From Xenophilus sp. L33 (GTDB lineage: Bacteria > Pseudomonadota > Gammaproteobacteria > Burkholderiales > Burkholderiaceae_C), in NCBI RefSeq assembly GCF_009765735.1, contig NZ_LMUW01000221.1:12395-48923 (forward strand): DNA of 36,529 nt, given 5' to 3'. The notes under the pieces are model-generated. The model was not told the origin of the DNA. It saw only the letters and a program-made list of their open reading frames with translations, and did not search any database. Each line of letters opens with the position of its first letter. Positions within the stretch are counted from its first letter, which is position 1. Below are positions 1-7,301 of the stretch, one piece after another. The position numbers and the translations under genes are program-made.

Positions 1-68
1 CCCTTCACCAGCACCGGATTGGCCTGCAGGCCGCGGCCCAGTTCGATGGTCTTGATGCTCGCGTTCAT
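1..68 (-). CDS. Start of a probable alpha/beta-fold hydrolase (partial)
   Basis: Only the first 22 codons lie in the window; the gene runs leftward off the edge. The peptide begins MNASIKTIELGRGLQANPVL. Its ATG overlaps the TGA of the preceding monooxygenase gene (ATGA), so the two are very likely translationally coupled in one operon with the Bug receptor upstream. The short N-terminus, ending in a Val-Lys-Gly stretch, resembles the first strand of alpha/beta-hydrolase-fold proteins that often follow luciferase-like monooxygenases. Too little is visible for any catalytic residue to be checked, so the family is a guess. The coupled start itself is well supported. Confidence 0.5.
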   Translation of the reverse strand, partial: MNASIKTIELGRGLQANPVLVK

Positions 69-1339
69 TTGGCCAGTGCCTCCGTCTCGGTGGGCAGCGC
101 GCGCGACGCCGCGGTGGAATGGCGGGTCGCGCCCTGCGGCCACCAATGGTCCTTGTAGCCCTCCTTCAGCCAGATGTTGCGCAGCTTGGGCAGCACCCGC
201 TCGGCGAAGAGCCGCATGCTGTATTCGGTCAGTTCCTTGTCCATCGACTGGATCTGCATGATCGCCATCAGGTGGCCGATGCGCAGGTCGCGAATGCCTT
301 CCTCCAGCTGCCGCATCACGGTGTCGGGGCTGCCGCCAACCACCATGCCATAAGTCTCGGTGAAGTCCTTCCACGAGGCCTTGGAGACGTCGCCCAGCAG
401 CTTCTTGCCCTGGCCGCGCTGGATGCCCTGGTTCATCGCGTACTCGATGCTCTTTTTGCTGAGGAAGCCTGGCGGCGTCTGCATGTAGGCCGGGATGTGC
501 AGCGACTTCGAATAGAAGTTCCGCAGGTGCGGCAGGTACAGCTTCTCGGCCTCTGCATCGGTCTCGGCCACCACCACCGCCTGCGCGAAGCCGGCGCGGT
601 AGGGGTTGTCGTCGAGGCCGGCGCGCTCGACCTGGTCCCAGTAGCCCTGCATCATGCTCTTGGCCTGCTTCAGGCCGCTGAAGCTCAGGTAGCTGTAGGT
701 GTAGTTGTTGTCGGTGGCGAATTTCCAGGTCTCGACCGAGCCGCCGCCGGCCAACCAGATTGGCGGATGCGGCTTCTGCAGCGGCTGCGGCCACGGGTTG
801 ACGTGGCGCAGCTTGGTGAAGCGCCCGTTGAACGGGAACGGGCCCTTGCGGGTCCAGGCCTCGGTGATCAGCCGATGGGCCTCGTAGTAGCGCTCGCGCA
901 CCTGGGTCGGCGGCAGGCCGTAGTTGCCGACCGTGTCCGGCGGCGAGCCGACCGGCAAGCCCGCCACGAGACGACCGCCGCTCAGGCAATCGAGCAGCGC
1001 GTATTCCTCGGCCACTCGCAGTGGCGGGTTGTACAGCGGGATGGTGTTGCCGAGGATGACGATGCCGGCGTCCGACTTGCGCCGCGCCATGATGCTGGCG
1101 ATCAGGTTCGGCGCCACCGGGAAGCCGTAGGCGTTCTGGTGATGCTCGTTGACGCCGATCGCGTCGAAGCCGAGGTCGTCGGCCAGCTCCAGTTCGTCGA
1201 GGTTCCAGTTCAGGTACTTCTGCACCATGCGCGGGTCGCAGGTCTCGTTCGGCAAGGTGACCCAGACGCTCTCGTGCCGCTGGTTGAAGTCGTCGGGCAG
1301 GTCCCGATAGCCTTGCTGGTGAAAAAAGACGGTCTTCAT
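65..1339 (-). CDS. Luciferase-like (LLM class) flavin-dependent monooxygenase
   Basis: A 424-residue cytoplasmic protein of the bacterial luciferase superfamily, a TIM-barrel enzyme that uses reduced FMN supplied by a separate reductase. Visible marks are the Glu-His-His segment at residues 65-67 (GVNEHHQNAYG), the strand pair AGIVILGNTIPLYNPPLRVA at 91-110, and the LSGGRLVAGLPVGSPP segment near 119-134. The family includes alkanal, alkane and type II Baeyer-Villiger monooxygenases, and the substrate cannot be read from sequence. The start is supported by AAGGAG six bases upstream. It is the second gene of a leftward operon: a Bug receptor lies 111 bases upstream and a probable hydrolase overlaps its stop codon. 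An oxygenase followed by a hydrolase suits oxidation and then ester or lactone cleavage, which is inference. Confidence 0.88.
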   Translation of the reverse strand: MKTVFFHQQGYRDLPDDFNQRHESVWVTLPNETCDPRMVQKYLNWNLDELELADDLGFDAIGVNEHHQNAYGFPVAPNLIASIMARRKSDAGIVILGNTIPLYNPPLRVAEEYALLDCLSGGRLVAGLPVGSPPDTVGNYGLPPTQVRERYYEAHRLITEAWTRKGPFPFNGRFTKLRHVNPWPQPLQKPHPPIWLAGGGSVETWKFATDNNYTYSYLSFSGLKQAKSMMQGYWDQVERAGLDDNPYRAGFAQAVVVAETDAEAEKLYLPHLRNFYSKSLHIPAYMQTPPGFLSKKSIEYAMNQGIQRGQGKKLLGDVSKASWKDFTETYGMVVGGSPDTVMRQLEEGIRDLRIGHLMAIMQIQSMDKELTEYSMRLFAERVLPKLRNIWLKEGYKDHWWPQGATRHSTAASRALPTETEALAK

Positions 1340-1408
1340 TCATGCTCCTTCAAAGGCCCGCGCGGATTCGCGATGCCGTGGGTTCGATGTTCGACCGCAT
1401 GGCGCGAA

Positions 1409-1427
1409 GAGGCCATGAGACGGCCTC
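1409..1427. other. Short inverted repeat in the Bug-monooxygenase spacer
   Basis: GAGGCC and GGCCTC flank a seven-base loop in the 111-base spacer between the Bug receptor and the monooxygenase. It could form a small hairpin in the operon transcript. There is no T tract, so a terminator is not supported; a processing or stability element is possible, as is chance in GC-rich DNA. Confidence 0.25.
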
Positions 1428-1450
1428 CGCATTCGTTGCGCGATCGTCCG

Positions 1451-2440
1451 TCATGAGGCGGTGATGCCGAGCTCGGTCACGACGCGCTGGTAGAAGGCGC
1501 GAGTCTCCCGCTCCGATGCCGCCAGCTGCTGCGGCGACTGGTAGCGCGCGTCGAGGTACATGCCGGCCAGCCGCTCGCGAAAGCCGGGCTCCTCGATCGC
1601 GACGCGCACCGCGTCACTCAAGCGGGCGACCACGGGCGGTGGCGTCCCGGCCGGCGCGAACAGCGCGTTCCAGCCCTGGATCACGAAGCCCGGCACCGTG
1701 TCGCTCGCCAATGGCACGCCGGGCGCGAGTGCGCTCGGCCGGTCGGAGCAAATCGCGAGCACCCGCAGGTTGCCGAGCTTCACCTGCGCGTTGACTACCT
1801 CCGACATGTTGCTGATCAGCAGCTTCGATTCGCCGGTCAGCATCGCTGTCTGCTGCTCGGCACCGCCCTTGTACGGCACCGGCAGCAAGGCGATGCCGGC
1901 CATCTTGGCGAACATCAGGGTCGAGATGTGGCTGGCGCCATTGACGCCGGAGGTCGCCGATTCGACGGGATGCGGCTGCACCCTGGCCCAGGCGATGAAC
2001 TCGGGCAAGGTGCGCGCCGGCACGCTCTGATGGACCACGATGAAGGCCGGCCCGTCGGCCACGCTGGCCACCGGCGTGAAGTCCTTCAGCGGGTCGTAGC
2101 GGGTTTCCTTCTGCAGCATCGGCAGGCCGACGAAGCCGATGTTGTGATAAAGCAGCACGCTGCCGTCGGCCGGCGCGACCTGGACCATGTGGGTGCCGAT
2201 CAGGCCGGCGGCGCCAGGGCGGTTATCCACGATCACCGGACGATCGAGCGATCGCGCCATCGAGGCCGCGACCGCGCGGATGCTGACATCTGAGAGGCCG
2301 CCGGCCGGATAGGGCAGCACGATGCGCAGCAGCGCGCGCTCGTCGGCGCGCGCGGCGCCCAAGGCGGCCCAGGTACCGAGACCGGCGACCGATTGCAGCA
2401 GCCGGCGCCGGGTCGGTCTTTCGAACGGGTGCTTGTCCAT
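1451..2440 (-). CDS. Bug/TctC-type periplasmic solute-binding receptor (copy 1)
   Basis: A 329-residue receptor of the Bug (TctC) family, the extracytoplasmic binding component of tripartite tricarboxylate transporters. The N-terminus carries a twin-arginine-like signal (TRRRLLQSVAG, residues 10-20) and a likely cleavage after ARA at about residue 32. The mature part shows the family's first strand and glycine loop (RIVLPYPAGGLSDVSIRAVA), the VDNRPGAAG segment and the VPYKGGAEQQ segment. I chose the ATG at 2440 because GGAG lies just upstream and the signal peptide begins there; a longer open frame extends further 5' but has no such features. It is the first gene of a leftward operon with the monooxygenase. 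No TctA/TctB membrane genes are in the window, as is common for the many orphan Bug proteins of Burkholderiales. Ligand unknown. Confidence 0.93.
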   Translation of the reverse strand: MDKHPFERPTRRRLLQSVAGLGTWAALGAARADERALLRIVLPYPAGGLSDVSIRAVAASMARSLDRPVIVDNRPGAAGLIGTHMVQVAPADGSVLLYHNIGFVGLPMLQKETRYDPLKDFTPVASVADGPAFIVVHQSVPARTLPEFIAWARVQPHPVESATSGVNGASHISTLMFAKMAGIALLPVPYKGGAEQQTAMLTGESKLLISNMSEVVNAQVKLGNLRVLAICSDRPSALAPGVPLASDTVPGFVIQGWNALFAPAGTPPPVVARLSDAVRVAIEEPGFRERLAGMYLDARYQSPQQLAASERETRAFYQRVVTELGITAS

Positions 2441-2611
2441 GGTGCTTGTCTCCTGCCGCACGCCGGTGCGCGGCATCGCCGATGCTCGTCCGGCCGGTGG
2501 CCTCGCCCCATGCCGGATGCGCCGGAATTCATGCGCGATCGTCCGGGCTCGGGGTAAATCCCGAGCTTCGACCGGACCACCACGCACGCCAGCGCGCGCC
2601 GCCACGACCAC

Positions 2612-2626
2612 AATGGTCCTGCCAAT
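2612..2626. promoter_or_regulatory. Degenerate copy of the shared operator, next to the AraC start
   Basis: The sequence AATGGTCCTGCCAAT contains TGG-N5-CCA and differs at two core positions from the TGGTCTTACCA found at 18336 and 23246. It ends four bases before the ATG of the AraC-type regulator, so a bound protein would cover its ribosome-binding region. It lies in the divergent spacer with the Bug-monooxygenase operon, although about 170 bases from the Bug start codon. The weakest palindromic copy of the set; assignment is inference. Confidence 0.4.
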
Positions 2627-2629
2627 CAA

Positions 2630-3598
2630 ATGCCCATCAATGCGCAGCCGATGGATCCCCTCAGCCACGTCTTTTCCCTGCTCACGATTGACCCGCGCCA
2701 TCCGGCCCGGCTGGACGCCCGCGGCAGCTGGTCGCTCGCCTTCCCCGGCTCGTCGCACGTACGCTTCGGAGCCGCGGTGGCGGGCAACTGCTGGCTGATC
2801 GTCGAGGGCGAGCCGGCCCCGTTGCGACTCGAGCAGGGCGACGGCTACCTGCTGACCCGCGGCCAGGCCTACACGGTGGCGACCGATCCGCAACTGGCAT
2901 CCGAAGACGGCTTCCTGCTGTTTCGCACGCAGGGCGGCCACGTGCGCCATGGCGAAGGCCCGGACCCCTGCGTGTCGCTGGTCAGCGGCCGATTCACCTT
3001 CGACGAACTGAGCAACGAACTGCTGCTGCAGGTGCTGCCGCGCACGGTGCACCTGAAGGCCGGCGGCGACCTGCCGCAGGTGCTGCAGGCGGCAATCGAC
3101 ATCCTCGACTATGAGACCCGCGACCGTCGCTTCGGCGCCTCGCTGGTCACCCACCATGTCGCGCAGATCATGCTGGTGCAGGCGCTGCGCCGCGTCGCCG
3201 CATCGCCCGACCATCCGCCGATGGGCTGGCTGGCGGCGCTGGCCGATCCGCGGATCGGCGTCGCGCTCAAGCTGATGCACGAGCAGCTCGACCGTCGCTG
3301 GACGGTCGGCGAACTGGCCCGCGCGGCCGGCATGTCGCGCTCGATCTTCGCGCTGCGCTTCAAGCAGCTGACCGGCAACGCGCCGCTCGACTACCTGCTG
3401 CGGCTGCGCATGCGCACCGCCTGCCAGGCGCTCGGCGCGGGCCACACCAACGTGGCCGGCGTCGCCTACGAGATCGGCTACCACTCCGAGAGCGCATTCA
3501 GCAACGCCTTCAAGCGCGTGATGGGTGCACCGCCGAAGCGCTTCCTGCCGCCCAAGGCACCCGCGGCCGGTGCCGCGGCGAGCGGCCGGGCGGGCTGA
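2630..3598 (+). CDS. AraC-family transcriptional regulator with N-terminal cupin
   Basis: A 322-residue regulator. Residues 1 to about 200 form a beta-rich cupin-like sensor domain of the AraC_binding/cupin_6 type (for example GNCWLIVEG, then LEQGDGYLLTRGQAYTV). The C-terminal AraC/XylS domain begins near LADPRIGVALKLMHEQ (205-219), with a first helix-turn-helix around 226-247 (VGELARAAGMSRSIFALRFK) and a second around 274-297 (VAYEIGYHSESAFSNAFKR). Both recognition helices look intact. The start could also be the Met eight codons in (2651); neither has a strong ribosome-binding site. It is divergent from the Bug-monooxygenase operon, a position typical of a local activator of that operon, and is followed six bases later by a small unknown gene. 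Confidence 0.92.
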   Translation: MPINAQPMDPLSHVFSLLTIDPRHPARLDARGSWSLAFPGSSHVRFGAAVAGNCWLIVEGEPAPLRLEQGDGYLLTRGQAYTVATDPQLASEDGFLLFRTQGGHVRHGEGPDPCVSLVSGRFTFDELSNELLLQVLPRTVHLKAGGDLPQVLQAAIDILDYETRDRRFGASLVTHHVAQIMLVQALRRVAASPDHPPMGWLAALADPRIGVALKLMHEQLDRRWTVGELARAAGMSRSIFALRFKQLTGNAPLDYLLRLRMRTACQALGAGHTNVAGVAYEIGYHSESAFSNAFKRVMGAPPKRFLPPKAPAAGAAASGRAG

Positions 3599-3603
3599 AG
3601 GCC

Positions 3604-3888
3604 ATGCGGGTGCTTCTCGACGCCGATGGCAGGCTCTCGCTGATCGAGGCCGACGACTTCCACGGCTTCTCGTTGCGGCTCGTGCCGCCGCTGCAAGCGC
3701 TGCCGTCCGCGTTGCCACCGGCCCTGGATGCCGAGGACGACCGGCACGTTTGGGTCGACCTCGCCTGGTTGCGCGCGCAGTTGCCGCCGGAGGCAGCGCC
3801 ATCGCTGCAGCCCATGCTCGACTACGCCGGGCGCAAAGGCTGGCTGCGCGCCGACCCGCCGCGCCTGCGGGCGCACGTCGAAACCTGA
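3604..3888 (+). CDS. Small uncharacterised protein downstream of the AraC regulator
   Basis: A 94-residue open frame starting six bases after the AraC stop, with AAGG close to the ATG, so probably co-transcribed and coupled to the regulator. The protein is compact and soluble in character, with no signal peptide or membrane segment. It reads as beta-rich at the N-terminus (MRVLLDADGRLSLIEADDF) and helical at the C-terminus (VDLAWLRAQLPPEAAPSLQP, then LDYAGRKGWLRA). Its residue composition is balanced, unlike the Arg/Ala/His-rich shadow frames of this DNA, which supports it being real. It ends four bases before the stop of the convergent racemase gene. I do not recognise the family and assign no function. 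Confidence 0.6.
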   Translation: MRVLLDADGRLSLIEADDFHGFSLRLVPPLQALPSALPPALDAEDDRHVWVDLAWLRAQLPPEAAPSLQPMLDYAGRKGWLRADPPRLRAHVET

Positions 3889-3892
3889 CGCC

Positions 3893-5038
3893 TCAGACTA
3901 CCACGCCGTCGCGCATCAGCGCCGCAATCTCTTCCGCACCCAGGCCCCATCCGGCCAGCGCGGCCTGCGCATCGACGCCCGGCTCGACACCGGCCTCGGG
4001 CCGTGCCGCCGGCGTGCGCGAGAAGCGCGGCGCCGGTGCCGGCTGCACCATGCCGTCGACCTCGACGAAGGTGCCGCGCGCCTTGTTGTGCGGGTGCTCG
4101 GCCACCTCGGCAAGGCTCAGCACCGGCGCGAAGCAGGCCTGGCTGTGCTCCATCAGCGCGCACCATTCGTCGCGCGTGCGCGACCGGAAGACCGCTTGCA
4201 GTCGCTCGCGGATCTGCGGCCAGTTGGCGCGGTCGTCGCGGCTGGGCAAGCCGGCATCGGCCAGCCCGGTCAGGCGCAGCAGTTCCTCGTAGAACTTGGG
4301 CTCGGCCGAGCCGATGCTCACGTACCTGCCGTCGCGGGTCTCGTACACCGCGTAGAAGGGCGAGCCGCCGCCGGTCACGCTGCGCCCGCGCCCTTCCCAT
4401 TCACCGCCGGCCTGGTAGCCGAAGAAGTAGTTCATCAGCGAGGCGGCGCCGTCGACCATCGCCGCGTCCACCACCTGGCCCTTGCCGGAGCGCGACGCCT
4501 CGATCAACCCGCAGGCGATGCCGAAGGCCAGGAACATGCCGCCGCCGCCGAAGTCGCCGACCAGGTTGAGCGGCACCACCGGCGGGCGCCCTTCCTCGCC
4601 GATCGCGTCGAGCGCGCCAGCCAGCGCGATGTAGTTGATGTCGTGGCCCGGCATCGCGGCCATCGGGCCGTCCTGGCCCCAGCCGGTCATGCGGCCGTAG
4701 ACCAGCTTCGGATTGATGCCCAGGCATGCGTCGGGCCCGAGGCCGAGCCGCTCCATCACGCCCGGCCGGAAGCCCTCGATCAGGGCATCCGCCTGGCCGA
4801 CCAGCCGCTTCACCAGCGCCAGCGCGGGCGGCGACTTGAGGTCGAGCGCGACCGAGCGGCGGTTGCGGTCGATGAAATAGAAGCGCTGCGGCATGGCGCG
4901 CGGCGCCGGGTCGGGGCGGTCGATGCGCAGCACCTGCGCGCCCATGTCGGCCAGCATCATCGCGGCAAAGGGACCGGGCGCGAGGCCGGCCATCTCGATG
5001 ACCTTCAGACCCTGCAGCGGGCCGGCGGCGGTGCTCAT
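3893..5038 (-). CDS. Alpha-methylacyl-CoA racemase-type family III CoA-transferase fold protein
   Basis: A 381-residue CaiB/BaiF-fold protein. It shows the features that separate alpha-methylacyl-CoA racemases from true formyl-CoA-type transferases: GHDINYIALAG with His132, NLVGDFGGGGM with Asp162, and SAEPKFYE with Glu246. These line up with the catalytic His126, Asp156 and Glu241 known for the mycobacterial racemase MCR. The predicted role is to interconvert (2R)- and (2S)-methylacyl-CoA so that methyl-branched chains, as from isoprenoid or sterol side chains, can enter beta-oxidation. It follows a small unknown gene by ten bases in one leftward operon whose promoter region carries the shared palindrome at 5315. 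A CoA-transferase role cannot be excluded without biochemistry. Confidence 0.87.
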   Translation of the reverse strand: MSTAAGPLQGLKVIEMAGLAPGPFAAMMLADMGAQVLRIDRPDPAPRAMPQRFYFIDRNRRSVALDLKSPPALALVKRLVGQADALIEGFRPGVMERLGLGPDACLGINPKLVYGRMTGWGQDGPMAAMPGHDINYIALAGALDAIGEEGRPPVVPLNLVGDFGGGGMFLAFGIACGLIEASRSGKGQVVDAAMVDGAASLMNYFFGYQAGGEWEGRGRSVTGGGSPFYAVYETRDGRYVSIGSAEPKFYEELLRLTGLADAGLPSRDDRANWPQIRERLQAVFRSRTRDEWCALMEHSQACFAPVLSLAEVAEHPHNKARGTFVEVDGMVQPAPAPRFSRTPAARPEAGVEPGVDAQAALAGWGLGAEEIAALMRDGVVV

Positions 5039-5048
5039 GACGACCGGC

Positions 5049-5291
5049 TCATTGCAGCGCCTCCACCGCCTCGACCAGCGTGCCGGTGCCGTCGACCACC
5101 CAATGGGTCTCGTCGATCGGATCGAGGAAGCCGCCGTTCTCGGTCATCAGCAGGTGGAAGACTTCCTGCCATTCGTCCGGGCCGCCCTCGTCGGAGCCGT
5201 TGTCGAGCCAGGCGTAGCGGGTCACCTTGTAGGTCCGGCCGCGCGCGTCCTTCACCTGGAACACGCGATCAGGAATGGTCTTGGTCATCAT
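5049..5291 (-). CDS. 80-residue uncharacterised protein, first gene of the racemase operon
   Basis: A small soluble protein of 80 residues (MMTKTIPDRVFQVKDARGRT...), with alternating hydrophobic strands, an acidic loop (NGSDEGGPDEWQE) and a FHLLMTENGGFLDPIDE segment. I chose the ATG at 5291 because GAGGA precedes it at proper spacing. A longer frame upstream would start inside the operator and next to a TATAAT element, which makes it unlikely. It is followed ten bases later by the racemase, so the two share a transcript. No signal peptide or membrane segment is visible. I do not recognise the family. Its position as leader gene of a regulated operon suggests a dedicated accessory role, which is inference. 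Confidence 0.7.
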   Translation of the reverse strand: MMTKTIPDRVFQVKDARGRTYKVTRYAWLDNGSDEGGPDEWQEVFHLLMTENGGFLDPIDETHWVVDGTGTLVEAVEALQ

Positions 5292-5312
5292 GGGGTGATC
5301 CTCAGATGCTTC

Positions 5313-5327
5313 ATTGGTCATACCATT
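5313..5327. promoter_or_regulatory. Shared operator copy between the racemase operon and Bug receptor 2
   Basis: The core TGGTCATACCA (5315-5325) is a perfect inverted repeat TGGT-N3-ACCA and is followed by TTA, as at 18335, 23245 and 29550. It sits in the 88-base divergent spacer. For the leftward operon it lies just downstream of a TATAAT element; for the rightward gene it lies just upstream of TATACT. A repressor bound here would cover both promoters. TGGTNNNACCA is the general pattern of FadR/PdhR-type GntR regulators; the regulator's identity is inference. Confidence 0.7.
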
Positions 5328-5332
5328 ATACT
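5325..5332. promoter_or_regulatory. Overlapping divergent -10 elements
   Basis: ATTATACT contains TATAAT on the minus strand (5330-5325) for the small-gene/racemase operon and TATACT on the plus strand (5327-5332) for Bug receptor 2. No good -35 hexamer is seen at 16-18 bases for either, which would fit activator dependence or a weak promoter. Both touch the palindromic operator. Confidence 0.5.
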
Positions 5333-5379
5333 CGTGCCGACCCGAAGCGCATCCCCACAGATTCCAGGAGACAACGACC

Positions 5380-6342
5380 ATGCTGCGCCGCACCCTGCTG
5401 GCTTCCGCCGCCGCCCTGGCCCTCGCCTCGACCGGCGCCCGCGCCGCCGACGGCTGGCCCGATCATCCGATCCGCTTCATCATCCCGGCGGCCGCCGGCG
5501 GCACCAACGACGTGCTCGCCCGCTTCATGCAGGAGCCGCTGGCCAAGCTGCTCGGCCAGCCGATCATCATCGACTACAAGGCCGGCGCCGGTGGCGCCAT
5601 CGGCTCGCAGTACGTGGCCGGCCAGCCGGCCGACGGCTACACCTTCCTGGTCCACGGCAGCGGCCTGGTGACGGTGCCGCTGGTGCAGCGCAAGCCCTCC
5701 TACCTGCTCAAGGACTTCGTGCCGGTGTCGCTGATCGGCACCTCGCCGATGGTGCTCATGACCAACCCGTCGACGCCGGACAACCTGAAGGATTTCATCG
5801 CCTACGCCCGCGCCCATCCGGGCCAGCTCGAATGGGGCGCGTCGGCGCTCGGCGGCGTCGGCCAGCTGGCGATGGAAGCCTTCCACGAAGCCGCGGGCAT
5901 CCACGACATGGTGATGGTCCCCTACCCCGGCGCCGGCCCCGCGGCCCAGGCGCTCCTGACCGGGCAGACCAAGTACATGCTGTCGACGCCGTCGTCGACC
6001 ACGGATGCGTTCGTGAAGGAAGGCAAGATGCGCGTGCTCGGCGTGTCGACCGCGCAGCGCAGTCCGCTGCTGCCGGACGTGCCCAGCATCGGCGAGGCGG
6101 TGCCCGGCTACGACACCCAGACCTGGTTCGGCGTGGTCGCGCGCGTCGGCACGCCGCCCGAGGTGATCGCGAAGATGAGCGCGGCCATCGCGCAAGTGGT
6201 GGCGATGCCGGCGATCCAGGAAAAGATCAAGAGCGTCTACGTGGTGCCGAAGAGCGGCACGCAGCCGCTGGCGGACATCCTGCAGAAGGAAGACGTGCTG
6301 TGGGGCCGCGTGGTGCGCGACCACCACATCACGATGGACTGA
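5380..6342 (+). CDS. Bug/TctC-type periplasmic solute-binding receptor (copy 2)
   Basis: A 320-residue Bug-family receptor. A signal peptide (MLRRTLLASAAALALASTGA) is followed by a likely cleavage after ARA at residue 22. The mature protein begins with the characteristic strand and loop (WPDHPIRFIIPAAAGGTNDV) and contains the IIIDYKAGAGGAIGSQYVAG and VMVPYPGAGPAAQALLTGQT ligand-pocket segments. The ATG at 5380 has CAGGAG nine bases upstream; the longer open frame upstream would read through the operator. It stands alone on the plus strand, divergent from the racemase operon and sharing its operator, so it probably imports a compound handled by that pathway. No membrane partner genes are nearby. 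Ligand unknown. Confidence 0.93.
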   Translation: MLRRTLLASAAALALASTGARAADGWPDHPIRFIIPAAAGGTNDVLARFMQEPLAKLLGQPIIIDYKAGAGGAIGSQYVAGQPADGYTFLVHGSGLVTVPLVQRKPSYLLKDFVPVSLIGTSPMVLMTNPSTPDNLKDFIAYARAHPGQLEWGASALGGVGQLAMEAFHEAAGIHDMVMVPYPGAGPAAQALLTGQTKYMLSTPSSTTDAFVKEGKMRVLGVSTAQRSPLLPDVPSIGEAVPGYDTQTWFGVVARVGTPPEVIAKMSAAIAQVVAMPAIQEKIKSVYVVPKSGTQPLADILQKEDVLWGRVVRDHHITMD

Positions 6343-6348
6343 GAAGGC

Positions 6349-6639
6349 TCAGACGCCTTCGACGATGCGCAGGTCGCGGTCGACGCCGTCGGCCAGCGCC
6401 GCCAGCGCGGCCTGGTAGGCGGCGCTGTCGTGGGTCGTGGTGGCCTGCTCGACACTGTCGAACTCGATCAGCACGGTGCGCTCGGTCTGGCCCAGCTCGT
6501 AGACCTTCGACGGGATGCCGCGAGCGAGGAAGCGGCCGCCGCCGGCGGTGATGGCGGGACCGGCGAGCTTGGCGTAGGCGGCCAGCTTGTCGGCATCCTT
6601 GACGGCGCGGTAGGCGCTGATCCAGTAGGCTTTGGCCAT
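6349..6639 (-). CDS. DUF1330 family protein
   Basis: A 96-residue protein of the DUF1330 family, a small dimeric alpha-beta barrel (ferredoxin-like) fold. Typical marks are MAKAYWISAYRAVKDADKLA at the N-terminus, AKLAGPAITAGGGRFLARG in the middle and ERTVLIEFDSVEQATTTHDS before the C-terminal helix. No enzymatic activity is established for most members. The gene ends six bases from the convergent Bug receptor 2 and lies 59 bases downstream of the Lrp-type regulator on the same strand, so it could be co-transcribed with it. The ribosome-binding site is weak (GAAAGA). The start is fixed by the conserved N-terminus, since the open frame extends far upstream with no homologous features. Confidence 0.88.
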   Translation of the reverse strand: MAKAYWISAYRAVKDADKLAAYAKLAGPAITAGGGRFLARGIPSKVYELGQTERTVLIEFDSVEQATTTHDSAAYQAALAALADGVDRDLRIVEGV

Positions 6640-6698
6640 GGTGTGGTTCTTTCTGCGGGTGGCTTGGGGAAGGGCTGCCGATGATAGGGGAACGGCGT

Positions 6699-7172
6699 CT
6701 ACGCTGCAGGCCACGCCAGCGGAACCCGCGTCTCGAACTTCGAGCAGTTCATCGCGAAGGTGCTCTTGAAGTTGCGCACGTTGTTGTTCGACGAGAAGAC
6801 CTCGCGCGTGAAGGCGTGGTAGCGCTCCATCGACGACGAATTGACGATCAGCAGGAAGTCGAATTCGCCCGACACCTCGTAGCAGGCCATCACGTCGCTC
6901 TCGGCGGCCATCTTCTTCTCGAAGTTGCGCAACAGTGCGTCGTTCTGCTTGTCGAGCTCGACCGACACGAACACGGTCAGCGGCCGGCCGACGCGCAGCC
7001 GGTCGACGATCGCCACCTCGCGCAGCAGCACGCCCGATTCGCGCAGTTGCGCGATGCGGCGTTGGCATGTGGCGGGCGAGGACTGCACCTTGTCGGCGAG
7101 CACGCGGATCGGCAGCGAGGCGTCTTCCTGCAGCAGGTTGAGGATCTGGGTGTCGAGCCGGTCCAGGGTCAT
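6699..7172 (-). CDS. Lrp/AsnC-family transcriptional regulator
   Basis: A 157-residue regulator. Residues 1-60 form the AsnC-type helix-turn-helix (LDRLDTQILNLLQEDASLP, then SSPATCQRRIAQLRESGVL). The C-terminal half is a ligand-binding RAM (ActR-like) domain (VFVSVELDK, then DVMACYEVSGEFDFLLIV). The start at 7172 has AAGGAA at proper spacing and begins with the family's usual MxLDRxD pattern. It is divergent from the M20 amidohydrolase and diaminopropionate lyase operon with a 129-base spacer. Lrp/AsnC proteins commonly sense amino acids and control adjacent catabolic genes, so it is the probable local regulator of that operon. Confidence 0.93.
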   Translation of the reverse strand: MTLDRLDTQILNLLQEDASLPIRVLADKVQSSPATCQRRIAQLRESGVLLREVAIVDRLRVGRPLTVFVSVELDKQNDALLRNFEKKMAAESDVMACYEVSGEFDFLLIVNSSSMERYHAFTREVFSSNNNVRNFKSTFAMNCSKFETRVPLAWPAA

Positions 7173-7301
7173 GGCGTGTTCCTTCTTGCGGCCGCGCAGC
7201 GGGCGATTCGCCCGGCCGGCGCGCCATTTTGATGCGAACGACCCGCGAAACCGGGCGACCACGGTGAATTCGCTCGCGCGCCCGGATCAAGAATCGAGGC
7301 C

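Noticed and set aside
119..1456. 445-codon plus-strand frame opposite the luciferase-like monooxygenase
   Set aside because: Shadow frame of the same kind, with no start context and no recognisable fold.
2441..3802. Upstream extension of the Bug receptor 1 frame to 783 codons
   Set aside because: The extension runs antisense through the AraC gene. The receptor's signal peptide and ribosome-binding site fix the start at 2440.
5274..5287. ATGGTCTTGGTCAT as an additional operator copy
   Set aside because: It lies within the first codons of the 80-residue gene (Met-Thr-Lys-Thr) and only one arm fits the motif, so coding sequence explains it.
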